Assembly (NCBI GenBank): GCA_023300255.1
Contig: JALZWC010000591.1
Span: forward strand, 1 to 12,408
Length of the DNA stretch: 12,408 nucleotides
Origin: Saprospiraceae bacterium
GTDB taxonomy: Bacteria; Bacteroidota; Bacteroidia; Chitinophagales; Saprospiraceae
Direction of reading: 5' to 3'
Positions 1 to 6,841 of this stretch are shown piece by piece. The notes beneath the pieces were generated by a model. It searched no databases. It was not told the DNA's origin and saw only the letters and a program-made list of their open reading frames with translations. The position numbers and the translations under genes are program-made. How positions within the stretch are numbered: position 1 is the stretch's first letter; the number at the start of each line of letters is the position of its first letter.

Positions 1-519
1 GAAACTCCAGAGTTTAAAGATTCAGCAGATAATACAAAACTATTTAGCGACTTGATCAAAAGTGGCGATCTTAAAAAAGCTTTTGAATTTGCATGCTCAT
101 GTGAGCGTAAAGCAAGCAATCCTAAATCTGATCTTGAAGAGTTACAAGAGAAGTTTGATTCTCTAATGGGCAAATACAATGACCTACAAAACCAGGTAAC
201 TGAAACCGAAAGATTTTCTATTATCGACGCTTCTGGTCATAAGTTCTCTGATGAGTCTAAAAAGACTTTAGCAAAACTTGAAAAAGAAGAACTAGAAAAA
301 GTTCTAAAAGATATCGGTATGTCTTCTAAACCAGGCAAAAGAAAGATCAATCCTAAGCTGTTTGTCGAATCTTCTAAATCAGACGATGCGATTCAATTTG
401 ATGAGAACGACGCCAATCAAGTTTACGAAGCGGCAATGAAGTTCAAAAAGATGCAAGAAGCTAAGGGCATCAAAGTAAAGAATGCAACTGTCGAAATGTT
501 TAAAGCGCTGAATAAATAA
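1..519 (+). CDS. Capsid scaffold or protease-scaffold protein, C-terminal part (5' truncated)
   Basis: The frame is open from the first base of the window, so the start lies upstream; 172 codons are visible before TAA. The fragment is highly charged. A likely coiled coil spans about residues 43-70 of the fragment, followed by Lys/Glu-rich helices. The last 35 residues are a helical segment ending in KNATVEMFKALNK. That architecture resembles the C-terminal scaffolding domain of Mu gpI/gpZ-like protease-scaffold proteins, whose C terminus binds the capsid protein during prohead assembly. Its place directly before decoration and major capsid genes agrees. An in-frame TTG at 52 has no Shine-Dalgarno and is unlikely to be the start. 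The protease domain, if there is one, is outside the window. It could instead be a stand-alone scaffold. Confidence 0.6.
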   Translation, partial: ETPEFKDSADNTKLFSDLIKSGDLKKAFEFACSCERKASNPKSDLEELQEKFDSLMGKYNDLQNQVTETERFSIIDASGHKFSDESKKTLAKLEKEELEKVLKDIGMSSKPGKRKINPKLFVESSKSDDAIQFDENDANQVYEAAMKFKKMQEAKGIKVKNATVEMFKALNK

Positions 520-533
520 TAAGGGGTATTCCT

Positions 534-2960
534 TTGGAATCGTTTAAGTCAAAAATATGCGAAATTGGTGATAATACCAAAAGCTCTCACGTTGATCCGA
601 GGGTTGCAGGTGAAGATCTAATTGAATATGCAATCGTCTATATTAATCCGGACGATCAAAAGGTCTATGGTTGGGTCGACGATGTAAATGACCCTAGCTT
701 TGTGTTTCCACCTATTGGATACATATTCAACAACGAGCGTGGTTCTAGAAAAGGATCAACTGTCGATGTTGTTTCTAACGATCTATTTAGATCTTGTAAT
801 CCATCAGGCTCAACAAAAAGAACTAATCTTGACATAGAGATTGTTGCTACAGGCACAGATACGTGTGAGCTAAAATATTGCGACTTGAATGGTGAGACTA
901 AAACAGTTGATCTATCTAAGTTTCTGGATAATACAAACCTTCCGACGATATCCGCAGGTTCATTAAATGCAAGCGATGACTTAGTTTTGACACTTAGCAA
1001 CGGAACTGCGCTACCGCCTATACCACTTGACGCATTAAGATCTAATGTTCCCTCGTTTGATCCGCTGACTTGTAGTCTTGTATTTACCGGTCAAGATGGA
1101 TCACCTCGATCTATACCTATTGCGGGAGTTGCAACTGGTTTTAATGCTGACACTGTAGCTACCGAAGAATTTGTAAACTATATGGGGCACGACGCTGCCG
1201 GAAAGTTGGTTGCTGTGGCATTGCCAAAATTAAAACAACTAAAAAAAGTATTTGTAATCGATTTGTCTGGCCCTGCTGGAGTAAATGAAAAACACTGGAA
1301 TGTTAGCTCTCTTGGAGAAGCTGGGCTTTCAGCTGTAAACCTACCTAGGGTTGACGATATATTTACTGAAGTTGACGAATGCGGTGTTCTTGCTCATACA
1401 GTTGAGCCCGATCTTGTTCAGGTTAAAACAACGTTTACAGCAGAAGATCCAACAACCACAGACCTAGCTCATCAGAGTATACTAGACACTTTTATTTATA
1501 TTCCAGAGGGTGGTAGGCATGTCAGATTTAATGTTTCTGGGCAGGCTTCTGGAACTGTTTATTTAAGTTCATGCGGCGATAAACCGTCAAGACAGGGATC
1601 TTTAATTAACCTGACTGGTGCAAACCCGATAACATCTAGATATCTACCCCAAGGAATATTTAGAGTAGTAGGCGTAATCCACGATTCAGGCTCATCTGGA
1701 AACTTAACAGCCGAATGGTCGGAAGATGGATTGACATACGTCAGAATACCAGCCGAACCTTTTTTCACTCAACAGCCTAGAGTAACCCCTAAGTGCGTTT
1801 GGGTAGAAGAGGGAAATGCATCTTTTTTTAATATGGATGGCACTGAGCTAGACACAACGGATTCAATAGTAGCTATTTGCGATCCTTGTGATAACAAAAT
1901 CGAACAGGCACCAGAAGAACAAATGGATGCGTGCGTTATCGACACAATATATTGCTTTGATACAGTTGGATTAGAGAACGGCGTAGAAGAGAGATATTGG
2001 GACGCTGATGGAAACGCAGTTGTTACTTCTGCATCTGCCCCGATTTTTGACGTTTTTTCCGGAAGAGATGAGTGCGGCGTTCCAGTGCACCCTTTCGAGA
2101 CGCCAGACTCAATTAATATATTGACTAATTTCAACTCAACTGATCCATCAGCAACCGGATTCGCTCATCAAAATGAGTTAACTAGTTTTATTTATATTCC
2201 AGAAGATGGAACCACCCTGTCATTTACGGCGGCTGGCGCAAGTTCGAATCAATTTCTCGTCGCAGTATGCGGCGGTAAAATGGCAATTCTAACAGAAGAA
2301 TCTAGATCCGGCACTTCAGTACTGGGCACGTTTCAAAGAGGTATATATAAAATAAAGGGTTACGCTCACGACGCGGGAACCGTAGGTAGGATACAAGTGC
2401 GTTGGACGCTGCCAGGCGGAAGTTTTCAATCAATACCTAATGAAAATTTCTTTTTAGAAAATCCGCTTTTATTGTGTAAAAAAGTTTACAGAAACAAAGT
2501 AACCGGCCTAGTAACTAATCTAGACGGAACATCTTTAAAAGAAACCTTAATTTGCTTTGACTGCAACCCTTGCGAAAACGTGCTTTCATTTCCAGAAGTA
2601 AAACCAGAAAGCGATAAAGTTGCCTCTGTTATTGGAACAGAAAGAATTGATGTAGATTCATCAGCAGTTGTTGACGCTCCTTTGACGATACCGACAGGCG
2701 CAATGGGCGCAATCATACAAGTTCAAATAGAAGATGTTTCTCAGCGAGAAGGCTGCATAAGCTACTATTCAAACGGACAAAACGCGACGTCTGGTCAAGG
2801 GTATCTAGCAGGACATAAAGATTTCATCAGGCTTGGATGCATGGCGAGCAATGGTTCATTAACGACTAGCACAATTGAACAACTACAAGATTTTGATTGG
2901 CACAGAAATGACGTTACAGTAGGCGCAATTGTTTTAGAGATAACTTACTACACTTGTTAG
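534..2960 (+). CDS. Large repeat-containing virion protein (candidate head fibre/ornament), TTG start
   Basis: This 808-aa protein is not a family I can name. It begins at TTG 534; AAGGGG at 521-526 with 7-nt spacing fixes that start. Residues 1-230 form a beta-rich N-terminal part with short Thr/Ser/Asp segments of the kind seen in phage fibres. Residues 238-454 and 466-682 are two diverged copies of one module sharing DECGV, FIYIPE, GI(F/Y) then H-D-(S/A)-G, an IP..FF motif, N(M/L)DGT and a CxxC ending. The GI(F/Y)...W...IP pattern is reminiscent of PA14-type beta-barrels, a weak inference. Residues 715-808 form a separate C-terminal domain ending in YYTC. There are 21 cysteines; five occupy equivalent places in both repeats (283/514, 347/579, 421/648, 449/677, 452/680), suggesting disulfides. 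Lying between scaffold and cement/capsid genes, it is more likely a capsid-surface fibre or adhesin than a tail protein. Confidence 0.6.
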   Translation: MESFKSKICEIGDNTKSSHVDPRVAGEDLIEYAIVYINPDDQKVYGWVDDVNDPSFVFPPIGYIFNNERGSRKGSTVDVVSNDLFRSCNPSGSTKRTNLDIEIVATGTDTCELKYCDLNGETKTVDLSKFLDNTNLPTISAGSLNASDDLVLTLSNGTALPPIPLDALRSNVPSFDPLTCSLVFTGQDGSPRSIPIAGVATGFNADTVATEEFVNYMGHDAAGKLVAVALPKLKQLKKVFVIDLSGPAGVNEKHWNVSSLGEAGLSAVNLPRVDDIFTEVDECGVLAHTVEPDLVQVKTTFTAEDPTTTDLAHQSILDTFIYIPEGGRHVRFNVSGQASGTVYLSSCGDKPSRQGSLINLTGANPITSRYLPQGIFRVVGVIHDSGSSGNLTAEWSEDGLTYVRIPAEPFFTQQPRVTPKCVWVEEGNASFFNMDGTELDTTDSIVAICDPCDNKIEQAPEEQMDACVIDTIYCFDTVGLENGVEERYWDADGNAVVTSASAPIFDVFSGRDECGVPVHPFETPDSINILTNFNSTDPSATGFAHQNELTSFIYIPEDGTTLSFTAAGASSNQFLVAVCGGKMAILTEESRSGTSVLGTFQRGIYKIKGYAHDAGTVGRIQVRWTLPGGSFQSIPNENFFLENPLLLCKKVYRNKVTGLVTNLDGTSLKETLICFDCNPCENVLSFPEVKPESDKVASVIGTERIDVDSSAVVDAPLTIPTGAMGAIIQVQIEDVSQREGCISYYSNGQNATSGQGYLAGHKDFIRLGCMASNGSLTTSTIEQLQDFDWHRNDVTVGAIVLEITYYTC
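1245..1895 (+). repeat. Protein-level tandem repeat, copy 1 (residues 238-454 of the 808-aa protein)
   Basis: This is the first of two diverged modules of about 217 residues. Landmarks in order are DECGV at 281, FIYIPE at 320, C347, GIFRV at 374, HDSG at 383, IPAEPFF at 405, NMDGT at 433 and C449/C452. The second copy shows the same landmarks at offsets of 228-232 residues. The similarity is evident in protein, not at the nucleotide level, so the duplication is old. Confidence 0.8.
1929..2579 (+). repeat. Protein-level tandem repeat, copy 2 (residues 466-682 of the 808-aa protein)
   Basis: The matching landmarks are DECGV at 512, FIYIPE at 552, C579, GIYKI at 603, HDAG at 612, IPNENFF at 634, NLDGT at 662 and C677/C680. 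Compared with copy 1 it carries extra cysteines (467, 474 and 674), so its disulfide pattern may differ. Confidence 0.8.
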
Positions 2961-3059
2961 AAGCAGATGATTAAATAACAATTTATTACGGTTAAGGCCG
3001 AGTAAAGCATAGAAGTTTAATATAGATCATGGATTGATCGAAATAAAAAGGGAGTTTAT
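2961..3059 (+). other. Longest intergenic spacer in the window
   Basis: These 99 bases are the only gap longer than about 30 bases. At the right end is the ribosome site AAGGGAG (about 3048-3054) for the next gene. A 5-bp inverted repeat GATCA/TGATC with a 5-base loop lies at 3025-3039. It has no U-tract, so it is not a convincing terminator. The TAATATAGAT stretch near 3018-3027 resembles a -10 element, but I see no -35 at proper spacing. A segment promoter or RNA-processing site here is possible but unproven. Confidence 0.4.
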
Positions 3060-3467
3060 ATGAGTTATGCACCACATAGCCAAACAAAAAACGCTCATAC
3101 TGATACAAAGGTTGTAAGTGCAGAAACTTCAGCACCTTTAGAGTATGGCAAATTCGTTTCAGGTGTAGGAGTTGAGAAAGGTTCTGTTTCTCTACATGAT
3201 GGAACCGCAAAAACATCGGGAGTAGTTTACACTGGCCGATTTGACGATGACAGAACATACCCAGCAGGCGAATGCGTTGACGTTCAATACACTGGAACTG
3301 TAATTGTTAAAGCTGCGGTCGCAATCACAAAAGGCGACGCTGTATCATCTGACGCAGCAGGAGATGCAATCGTGCACGTTCCAGGAACAAACGCAAAAGC
3401 TGGTCAAGCCGAAGAAGACGCTGTTGTAGGTCAATTTTTCAGCGTTTATCTAAGTGAGCAGAGTTAA
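3060..3467 (+). CDS. Capsid decoration/cement-like protein A
   Basis: This is a 135-aa acidic, Ala/Gly/Val-rich beta protein. The core GVVYTGRFDDDRTYPAGE at about 54-71, then a VxVxxxGTVxVKAAVAITKGDAV stretch at 74-95, matches the style of DUF2190-type capsid cement proteins, which bind the outside of HK97-fold shells at the symmetry axes. Residues 1-50 are a polar N-terminal arm. There is one cysteine (C72), in contrast with the cysteine-rich capsid protein. ATG 3060 follows a good Shine-Dalgarno (AAGGGAG). A second cement-like gene follows 3 nt after its stop, and the major capsid gene comes after that; this is the usual cement position. The family assignment rests on pattern and context. 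Confidence 0.65.
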   Translation: MSYAPHSQTKNAHTDTKVVSAETSAPLEYGKFVSGVGVEKGSVSLHDGTAKTSGVVYTGRFDDDRTYPAGECVDVQYTGTVIVKAAVAITKGDAVSSDAAGDAIVHVPGTNAKAGQAEEDAVVGQFFSVYLSEQS

Positions 3468-3470
3468 TAA

Positions 3471-3836
3471 ATGTCATACAACATAACCGACCTACTTAAT
3501 GAAACTCACACAGCAGGTGAAGATATTGAATCATATTTGATTCTCAAGCCTTCAACTGTTGATGATGAGGTCGCGCTTTTAGCTAATTCTGGATCTGAAT
3601 ACCTTATAGGTGTTTCAATGTGCAGCGTTACTAAAGGTGAGTGCTTAGATTTTCAATCTATTGGCATTCATGGCGTTAAGTTAGGCGATGCGGTTCTTCC
3701 AGGTGATCCAATAACATCAAATGCAAGTGCTCAAGGTGTTAAGGCAATCGCAGGAGAGTTCATCATAGGTTATGCTGTCAGATCAGGAGTGCCAGGCGAA
3801 ATAATTCCAATCAGGGTTATTGGCCAAAAAATATAA
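3471..3836 (+). CDS. Capsid decoration/cement-like protein B
   Basis: This 121-aa protein starts three bases after the preceding stop; the ribosome site is weak, so translational coupling is likely. Both proteins begin MSY. It has the same broad plan as its neighbour: a polar N-terminal arm (1-20), a GEYLIGVS-like strand region around 41-50, a GVKLGDAVLPGD turn at 68-79 equivalent to the KGDAV turn of protein A, and a beta-rich end (GYAVRSGVPGEIIPIRVIG). It is probably a diverged paralogue or structural homologue of A. Two different cement proteins could occupy different symmetry sites on one capsid, or one could act as an adaptor for a capsid fibre. Those roles are inference. Confidence 0.6.
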   Translation: MSYNITDLLNETHTAGEDIESYLILKPSTVDDEVALLANSGSEYLIGVSMCSVTKGECLDFQSIGIHGVKLGDAVLPGDPITSNASAQGVKAIAGEFIIGYAVRSGVPGEIIPIRVIGQKI

Positions 3837-3866
3837 TTATTAATCTATTTCAAGGAGTGAAATAAA

Positions 3867-4844
3867 ATGAGTCAAATTCATGAACAATGTCCTCGACTTT
3901 TAAGCGTAGTTAGAGAGTTCGGAAACTGTGAGAGCGATTACGCACAAGATTGTATTCTAACTAGAGTTGGAACATGCTCACCATATTTTCAGTGGAGAAA
4001 ATTTTCAGCTGGTAATGCATACAAGCGATATAATGATCTTTCTGGTTGTTATGGAAATGTGCATGAAATTCGTTTGTCAGGTTCTGATCTAATCTCAGAA
4101 AGAACCAAAACATACGCATTAGAGATGCCAATTTGTCAAGACGAATTCGACGCGCAGCGATGTATCGAAAACCCAAGTAATGCACTCGACCTAGAAGCGC
4201 AAGCGGTTCGTGAAATCATGAACAGCCTAAGACTAGGTAAAGAATTTAGAATCTGGTCTGAAGTTCTAGAGCCAGCAAACTATACTGCGGGCAACTTAAC
4301 TGATCTAACAGGTAACGAAATTGATAACGCAGATCCTGCTTTAGCTGCAAACCCACTCACGTTGATTCGCAATACTATTGCAGATACTTGTAGTGCAGCA
4401 CGTCCAAACTGGGCAGTTATGAGTCGCAAAACATCTGAGAAACTAATTCAAAACAAAGCTTTCTTAGGCGAAGGCTGCTGTAACGTTCTTAACCCAATCG
4501 AAACAGTTGCAGCTCTTTTAGGTCTAACTGGTATCTGTATTGCAGATGCTAAGATTGATCTTGCTGGCCTTGGACTACCAGAGGAAGTTGTGGATATCTT
4601 CGGTGATTCAATTCTTCTTTACAGAAGAAACGACGACACGACTAGAACAGATTGCCCACGCGGGACGTTCGCCATGGAAGCAACCTACACTCCAAGCGGT
4701 GCAGTGAGTGATTTCGAAGTATTCAGAAACGACGCTAACTGGGACATGGGTTTACGCGGTGGTGTTAGGGTTAAAGTTGGTTACAGCTCTAAAATTGTAT
4801 ACCAATATGACCTAGCTCATTTAATCACAAATGTTTGTGTTTAA
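3867..4844 (+). CDS. Major capsid protein (HK97-fold-like), cysteine-rich
   Basis: The 325-aa length suits a major capsid protein without an N-terminal delta domain, consistent with a separate scaffold. A strong AAGGAG at 3852-3857 with 9-nt spacing fits the most highly expressed virion gene. The N-terminal arm is followed by an E-loop-like region (about 40-90). Then come TYALEMPICQDEFDAQ and a long helix (about 105-130) ending LRLGKEFRIW, like the spine helix and the 'L-L-x-x-E' signature of lambda-E/Mu-T-type capsids. The PNWAVMSRKTSEKL segment (180-193) and the C-terminal GVRVKVGYSSKIV strand fit the A-domain and the C-terminal region. It has 13 cysteines (8, 21, 29, 37, 61, 90, 99, 175, 204, 205, 224, 263, 324), exceptional for this fold. 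The assignment rests on motif style and gene order. Confidence 0.75.
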   Translation: MSQIHEQCPRLLSVVREFGNCESDYAQDCILTRVGTCSPYFQWRKFSAGNAYKRYNDLSGCYGNVHEIRLSGSDLISERTKTYALEMPICQDEFDAQRCIENPSNALDLEAQAVREIMNSLRLGKEFRIWSEVLEPANYTAGNLTDLTGNEIDNADPALAANPLTLIRNTIADTCSAARPNWAVMSRKTSEKLIQNKAFLGEGCCNVLNPIETVAALLGLTGICIADAKIDLAGLGLPEEVVDIFGDSILLYRRNDDTTRTDCPRGTFAMEATYTPSGAVSDFEVFRNDANWDMGLRGGVRVKVGYSSKIVYQYDLAHLITNVCV

Positions 4845-4859
4845 TTAAAAGGAATTAAG

Positions 4860-5090
4860 ATGAAATACTCTGTTTTAAGAAACGTTAGAGTTTCCACAAA
4901 AGACGGCGTCAAGGCTCTTAGGGCTGGCGATGTTGTTGACTCATCTTTTTTAATGGCCGATGCTTCTGTATTTGTTGATGCTAAATACATCAAAAAAATA
5001 GAGAAAAAGAAAACCAAAAAGAAAGTGCAAAAAAAAGCAGAGAAACTTGAAGCTGAGGAGCTGGCGGTTTCTGATGAGGTTGTGGTTTAG
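4860..5090 (+). CDS. Small lysine-rich head protein (Mu gp35-like position)
   Basis: This 76-aa protein has an N-terminal half of the form 'x-V-L-R-N-V-R ... G-x-x-A-L-R-A-G-D-V-V-D'. That resembles the short beta module found in small proteins encoded between capsid and gp36-like genes in Mu-like and related phages. Residues 45-63 are a highly basic stretch rich in KK and KKK, and the last 15 are acidic and hydrophobic (EAEELAVSDEVVV). The basic patch could contact DNA or an acidic capsid surface. AAAAGGA at 4847-4853 supports the ATG. The stop abuts the ATG of the next gene with no gap, so the two are probably coupled. Function is unknown beyond a head or head-completion role suggested by position. 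Confidence 0.55.
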   Translation: MKYSVLRNVRVSTKDGVKALRAGDVVDSSFLMADASVFVDAKYIKKIEKKKTKKKVQKKAEKLEAEELAVSDEVVV

Positions 5091-5576
5091 ATGGCTTATG
5101 CGAGCATACAAGATTACATTGATTGTTTCAGTGAAGAGGAGTTGATTTGTCTAACGGACGTTCGGCAGCCTCGCACTGAAACATATGACATTACTAAAAC
5201 GCAGTGCGCTTTAGACGATGCTTGCTCAGAGATAGAAGCCGAATTAGCTTGTTGCGGTTTTGATCTAAAAAAGATTAAAAGAATGCAGCAATCTGGTTCG
5301 GTATTCTCTAGGTTTAAGCGTTGGAATCTTGATATAGCTCGCTACTTGCTACATGACAAACTATGTAATGCAGACGGCGAACACGAGGCATCAATAAGAT
5401 ACAGAAACTTCAGAGAACAAATAGCAAAAGCATGCGAATGTGGAATTATTTCGGACACTGAAGGCAATTTATGCTGCACTGGTGGTTCTAGTTTTGTGGT
5501 TACTTCAAAACAATCTTGTTTGCCAAGAAAGCTTTGTAGTTGTGGTAAAACAAGTTGCTGCTGTAGGGGTAGGTAA
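5091..5576 (+). CDS. DUF1320 / Mu gp36-like head-tail connector with cysteine-rich tail
   Basis: Residues 1-120 have the DUF1320 pattern: YASIQDYIDCFSEEELICL at the start, then D-x-x-C-S-E-I-E-A-E-L (44-52), and W-N-L-D-I-A-R-Y-L-L-H-D (78-89), followed by R-Y-R-N-F. This matches the helical adaptor/connector proteins encoded after the capsid gene in Mu-like and many siphophage genomes. The usual family length is about 130-145 aa; this one is 161 because of an added C-terminal tail. There are 17 cysteines overall (12, 20, 39, 45, 54, 55, 92, 115, 117, 128, 129, 143, 149, 151, 156-158). Six lie in residues 143-158 as C-x5-C-x-C-x4-CCC. Metal binding or disulfide cross-linking at the neck is plausible but unproven. 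Its stop overlaps the next ATG (TAATG). Confidence 0.75.
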   Translation: MAYASIQDYIDCFSEEELICLTDVRQPRTETYDITKTQCALDDACSEIEAELACCGFDLKKIKRMQQSGSVFSRFKRWNLDIARYLLHDKLCNADGEHEASIRYRNFREQIAKACECGIISDTEGNLCCTGGSSFVVTSKQSCLPRKLCSCGKTSCCCRGR

Positions 5577-6043
5577 TGAACCATGTCCCATATCTAGAGC
5601 CTTTATATAATCATATAAAAGAATGCATTCCAGAAGTTGGAAAGAACATTTTTGTTAAGGCTTATTATGATGGCGTGGATCAAGACAACCAATTTCATCC
5701 TGCTGTTTGGATCATACCAAGAGAAACTACTACACCCAATGTTCAGGCTCGTGGCCCTAACTGCGTTGTTTCGATGGTTCAGTCAGTAAACATATGCGCC
5801 ATTGTTAACTGCGCTAGAGGTGGGAAGCGACATTTTGATATTTCGCGCGAAGCTGACAGTTGCAAAATACTAGGCCCATACGTTGAGGGCGCAAATCTTT
5901 TAAAGAAGATTCATTGCTGTATTTTAGAGTTTAATAGGTTATCGAAGCAAGAGCCGTTAATTTTATCGGACATTCAAGAACCGGATTTTTGTAATGGGCA
6001 TTTAGTTCATTGCTTAGAATATAAAGTAAAAATTTATTATTAG
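5576..6043 (+). CDS. Tail-terminator / gp37-like (DUF1834-type) neck protein
   Basis: This 155-aa protein starts at ATG 5576, overlapping the preceding stop by one base, with AGGGGTAGG upstream. It opens with a helix (YLEPLYNHIKECIPEV). A strand HPAVWIIPRE follows, then a P-N-x-x-A-R-G-P loop and a strand VVSMVQSVNICAIV. The C-terminal part has a helix (GANLLKKIHCCILEFNRL) and final strands with hydrophobic, aromatic ends. This helix-strand-loop-strand order and length resemble DUF1834/gp37-type and tail-terminator proteins, which cap the tail tube and join it to the head. Position immediately after the gp36-like gene and before the tube genes agrees. It has nine cysteines (17, 63, 74, 79, 96, 114, 115, 139, 146), again well above normal. 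Confidence 0.65.
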   Translation: MNHVPYLEPLYNHIKECIPEVGKNIFVKAYYDGVDQDNQFHPAVWIIPRETTTPNVQARGPNCVVSMVQSVNICAIVNCARGGKRHFDISREADSCKILGPYVEGANLLKKIHCCILEFNRLSKQEPLILSDIQEPDFCNGHLVHCLEYKVKIYY

Positions 6044-6054
6044 GAGATTATAAA

Positions 6055-6837
6055 ATGGCGGCTGTAAATAATGATTGCTGTTACATTGGCGTAGGCATGA
6101 TCTACGTTGGAGAGTATATTTGTGGAACTGACGGCGTATTGGTTAATACTCCGAAAAGATTCATTGGTAACACCTCAAACTTTCAAATTGACGTATCTCA
6201 AAATACGAGAACACAACCAGACTTCACAACTGTTGCGGGCGGTCCGGATTGCACTGTAACTACTATTGATGAGGTTACCGTTCAAATGGATGTTGCTTGT
6301 TTTAAGTCTGAGAATCTTGCTTTTGCACTTTTTGGAGAAACATTTGACGCGCTTGCAGGCACTGGTTTCACGGAAACTTTATTCGCGCCAGCAAACCCAG
6401 CTGATGCGTTTTTAGCTCTGCAAAACCTTCCAGACACGACAAATAACCCGATTGTAGTTGCTGATGCTTTGGGAACTGTATATGTAGAGCGCGTTGACTA
6501 CACTGTCGGAAGCAGTGGCATTACTCTAACAGAGTCAACTACTATTCCAGGCGATTCAGAATTAGTAATAACATATGATCACATTGCATGTTCAATTGTT
6601 GAAATGCTAACAGCCGGATCAAGTGAAGTATCTATTTGTTTTGATGGTCGCAACGCTGCAACTGACAGACCTTTTAGAGTTACACTTAATAGAGTTAGAC
6701 TAAACCCAACTGCAAGCTTAGGTTTGATCTCTGATGACTTTCAATCAATCACATTGACTGGAACTGCTCTAAGAGATGCGACTATTCAAGCAGGCGGCGG
6801 CATTTCGCAATTTGGAACAATTAAACAAGCGGGATAA
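6055..6837 (+). CDS. Tail tube protein 1 (major tail protein-like)
   Basis: This is a 260-aa beta-rich protein. The N-terminal part holds CCYIGVG (8-14), FIGNTSNFQIDVSQNTRTQ (36-54) and a DCTVTTIDEVTVQMDVACF strand pair (65-83), then SENLAFALFG. This is the tube-fold pattern in which a conserved 'N-s-x-x-x-I-x-x-x' strand and a '...S-x-N-L-x-x-A-L-x-G' segment appear in many siphophage tube proteins. A VYVERVDYTV...ITYDH beta insertion covers about 130-177. The C terminus (ISDDFQSITLTGTALRDA) is shared with the following gene. TAGGAGAT at 6041-6048 gives a strong start. Seven cysteines are present. The next gene is a clear tandem paralogue. The absence of a sheath gene suggests a non-contractile tail. 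Confidence 0.7.
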   Translation: MAAVNNDCCYIGVGMIYVGEYICGTDGVLVNTPKRFIGNTSNFQIDVSQNTRTQPDFTTVAGGPDCTVTTIDEVTVQMDVACFKSENLAFALFGETFDALAGTGFTETLFAPANPADAFLALQNLPDTTNNPIVVADALGTVYVERVDYTVGSSGITLTESTTIPGDSELVITYDHIACSIVEMLTAGSSEVSICFDGRNAATDRPFRVTLNRVRLNPTASLGLISDDFQSITLTGTALRDATIQAGGGISQFGTIKQAG

Positions 6838-6841
6838 TCTT

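Noticed and set aside
52..54. TTG as the start of the first gene
   Set aside because: The frame is open to the left edge and no ribosome site lies before 52; the gene is more likely truncated by the window.
665..2716. Several minus-strand open frames opposite the 808-aa gene
   Set aside because: They lack ribosome sites and recognisable motifs, and lie wholly inside a gene with a repeat structure conserved in the + frame.
3018..3039. Promoter or terminator in the long spacer
   Set aside because: There is a -10-like stretch but no -35 at suitable spacing, and the 5-bp hairpin has no U-tract. The evidence is not enough to call either element.
3961..4185. Minus-strand open frame inside the major capsid gene
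   Set aside because: It has no ribosome site or motif and is fully covered by the strongly supported capsid gene.
6776..6841. Upstream ATG extending the second tube protein by 22 residues
   Set aside because: The extension overlaps the preceding gene and aligns with nothing. ATG 6842 gives an N terminus matching the paralogue (CCFLG versus CCYIG).
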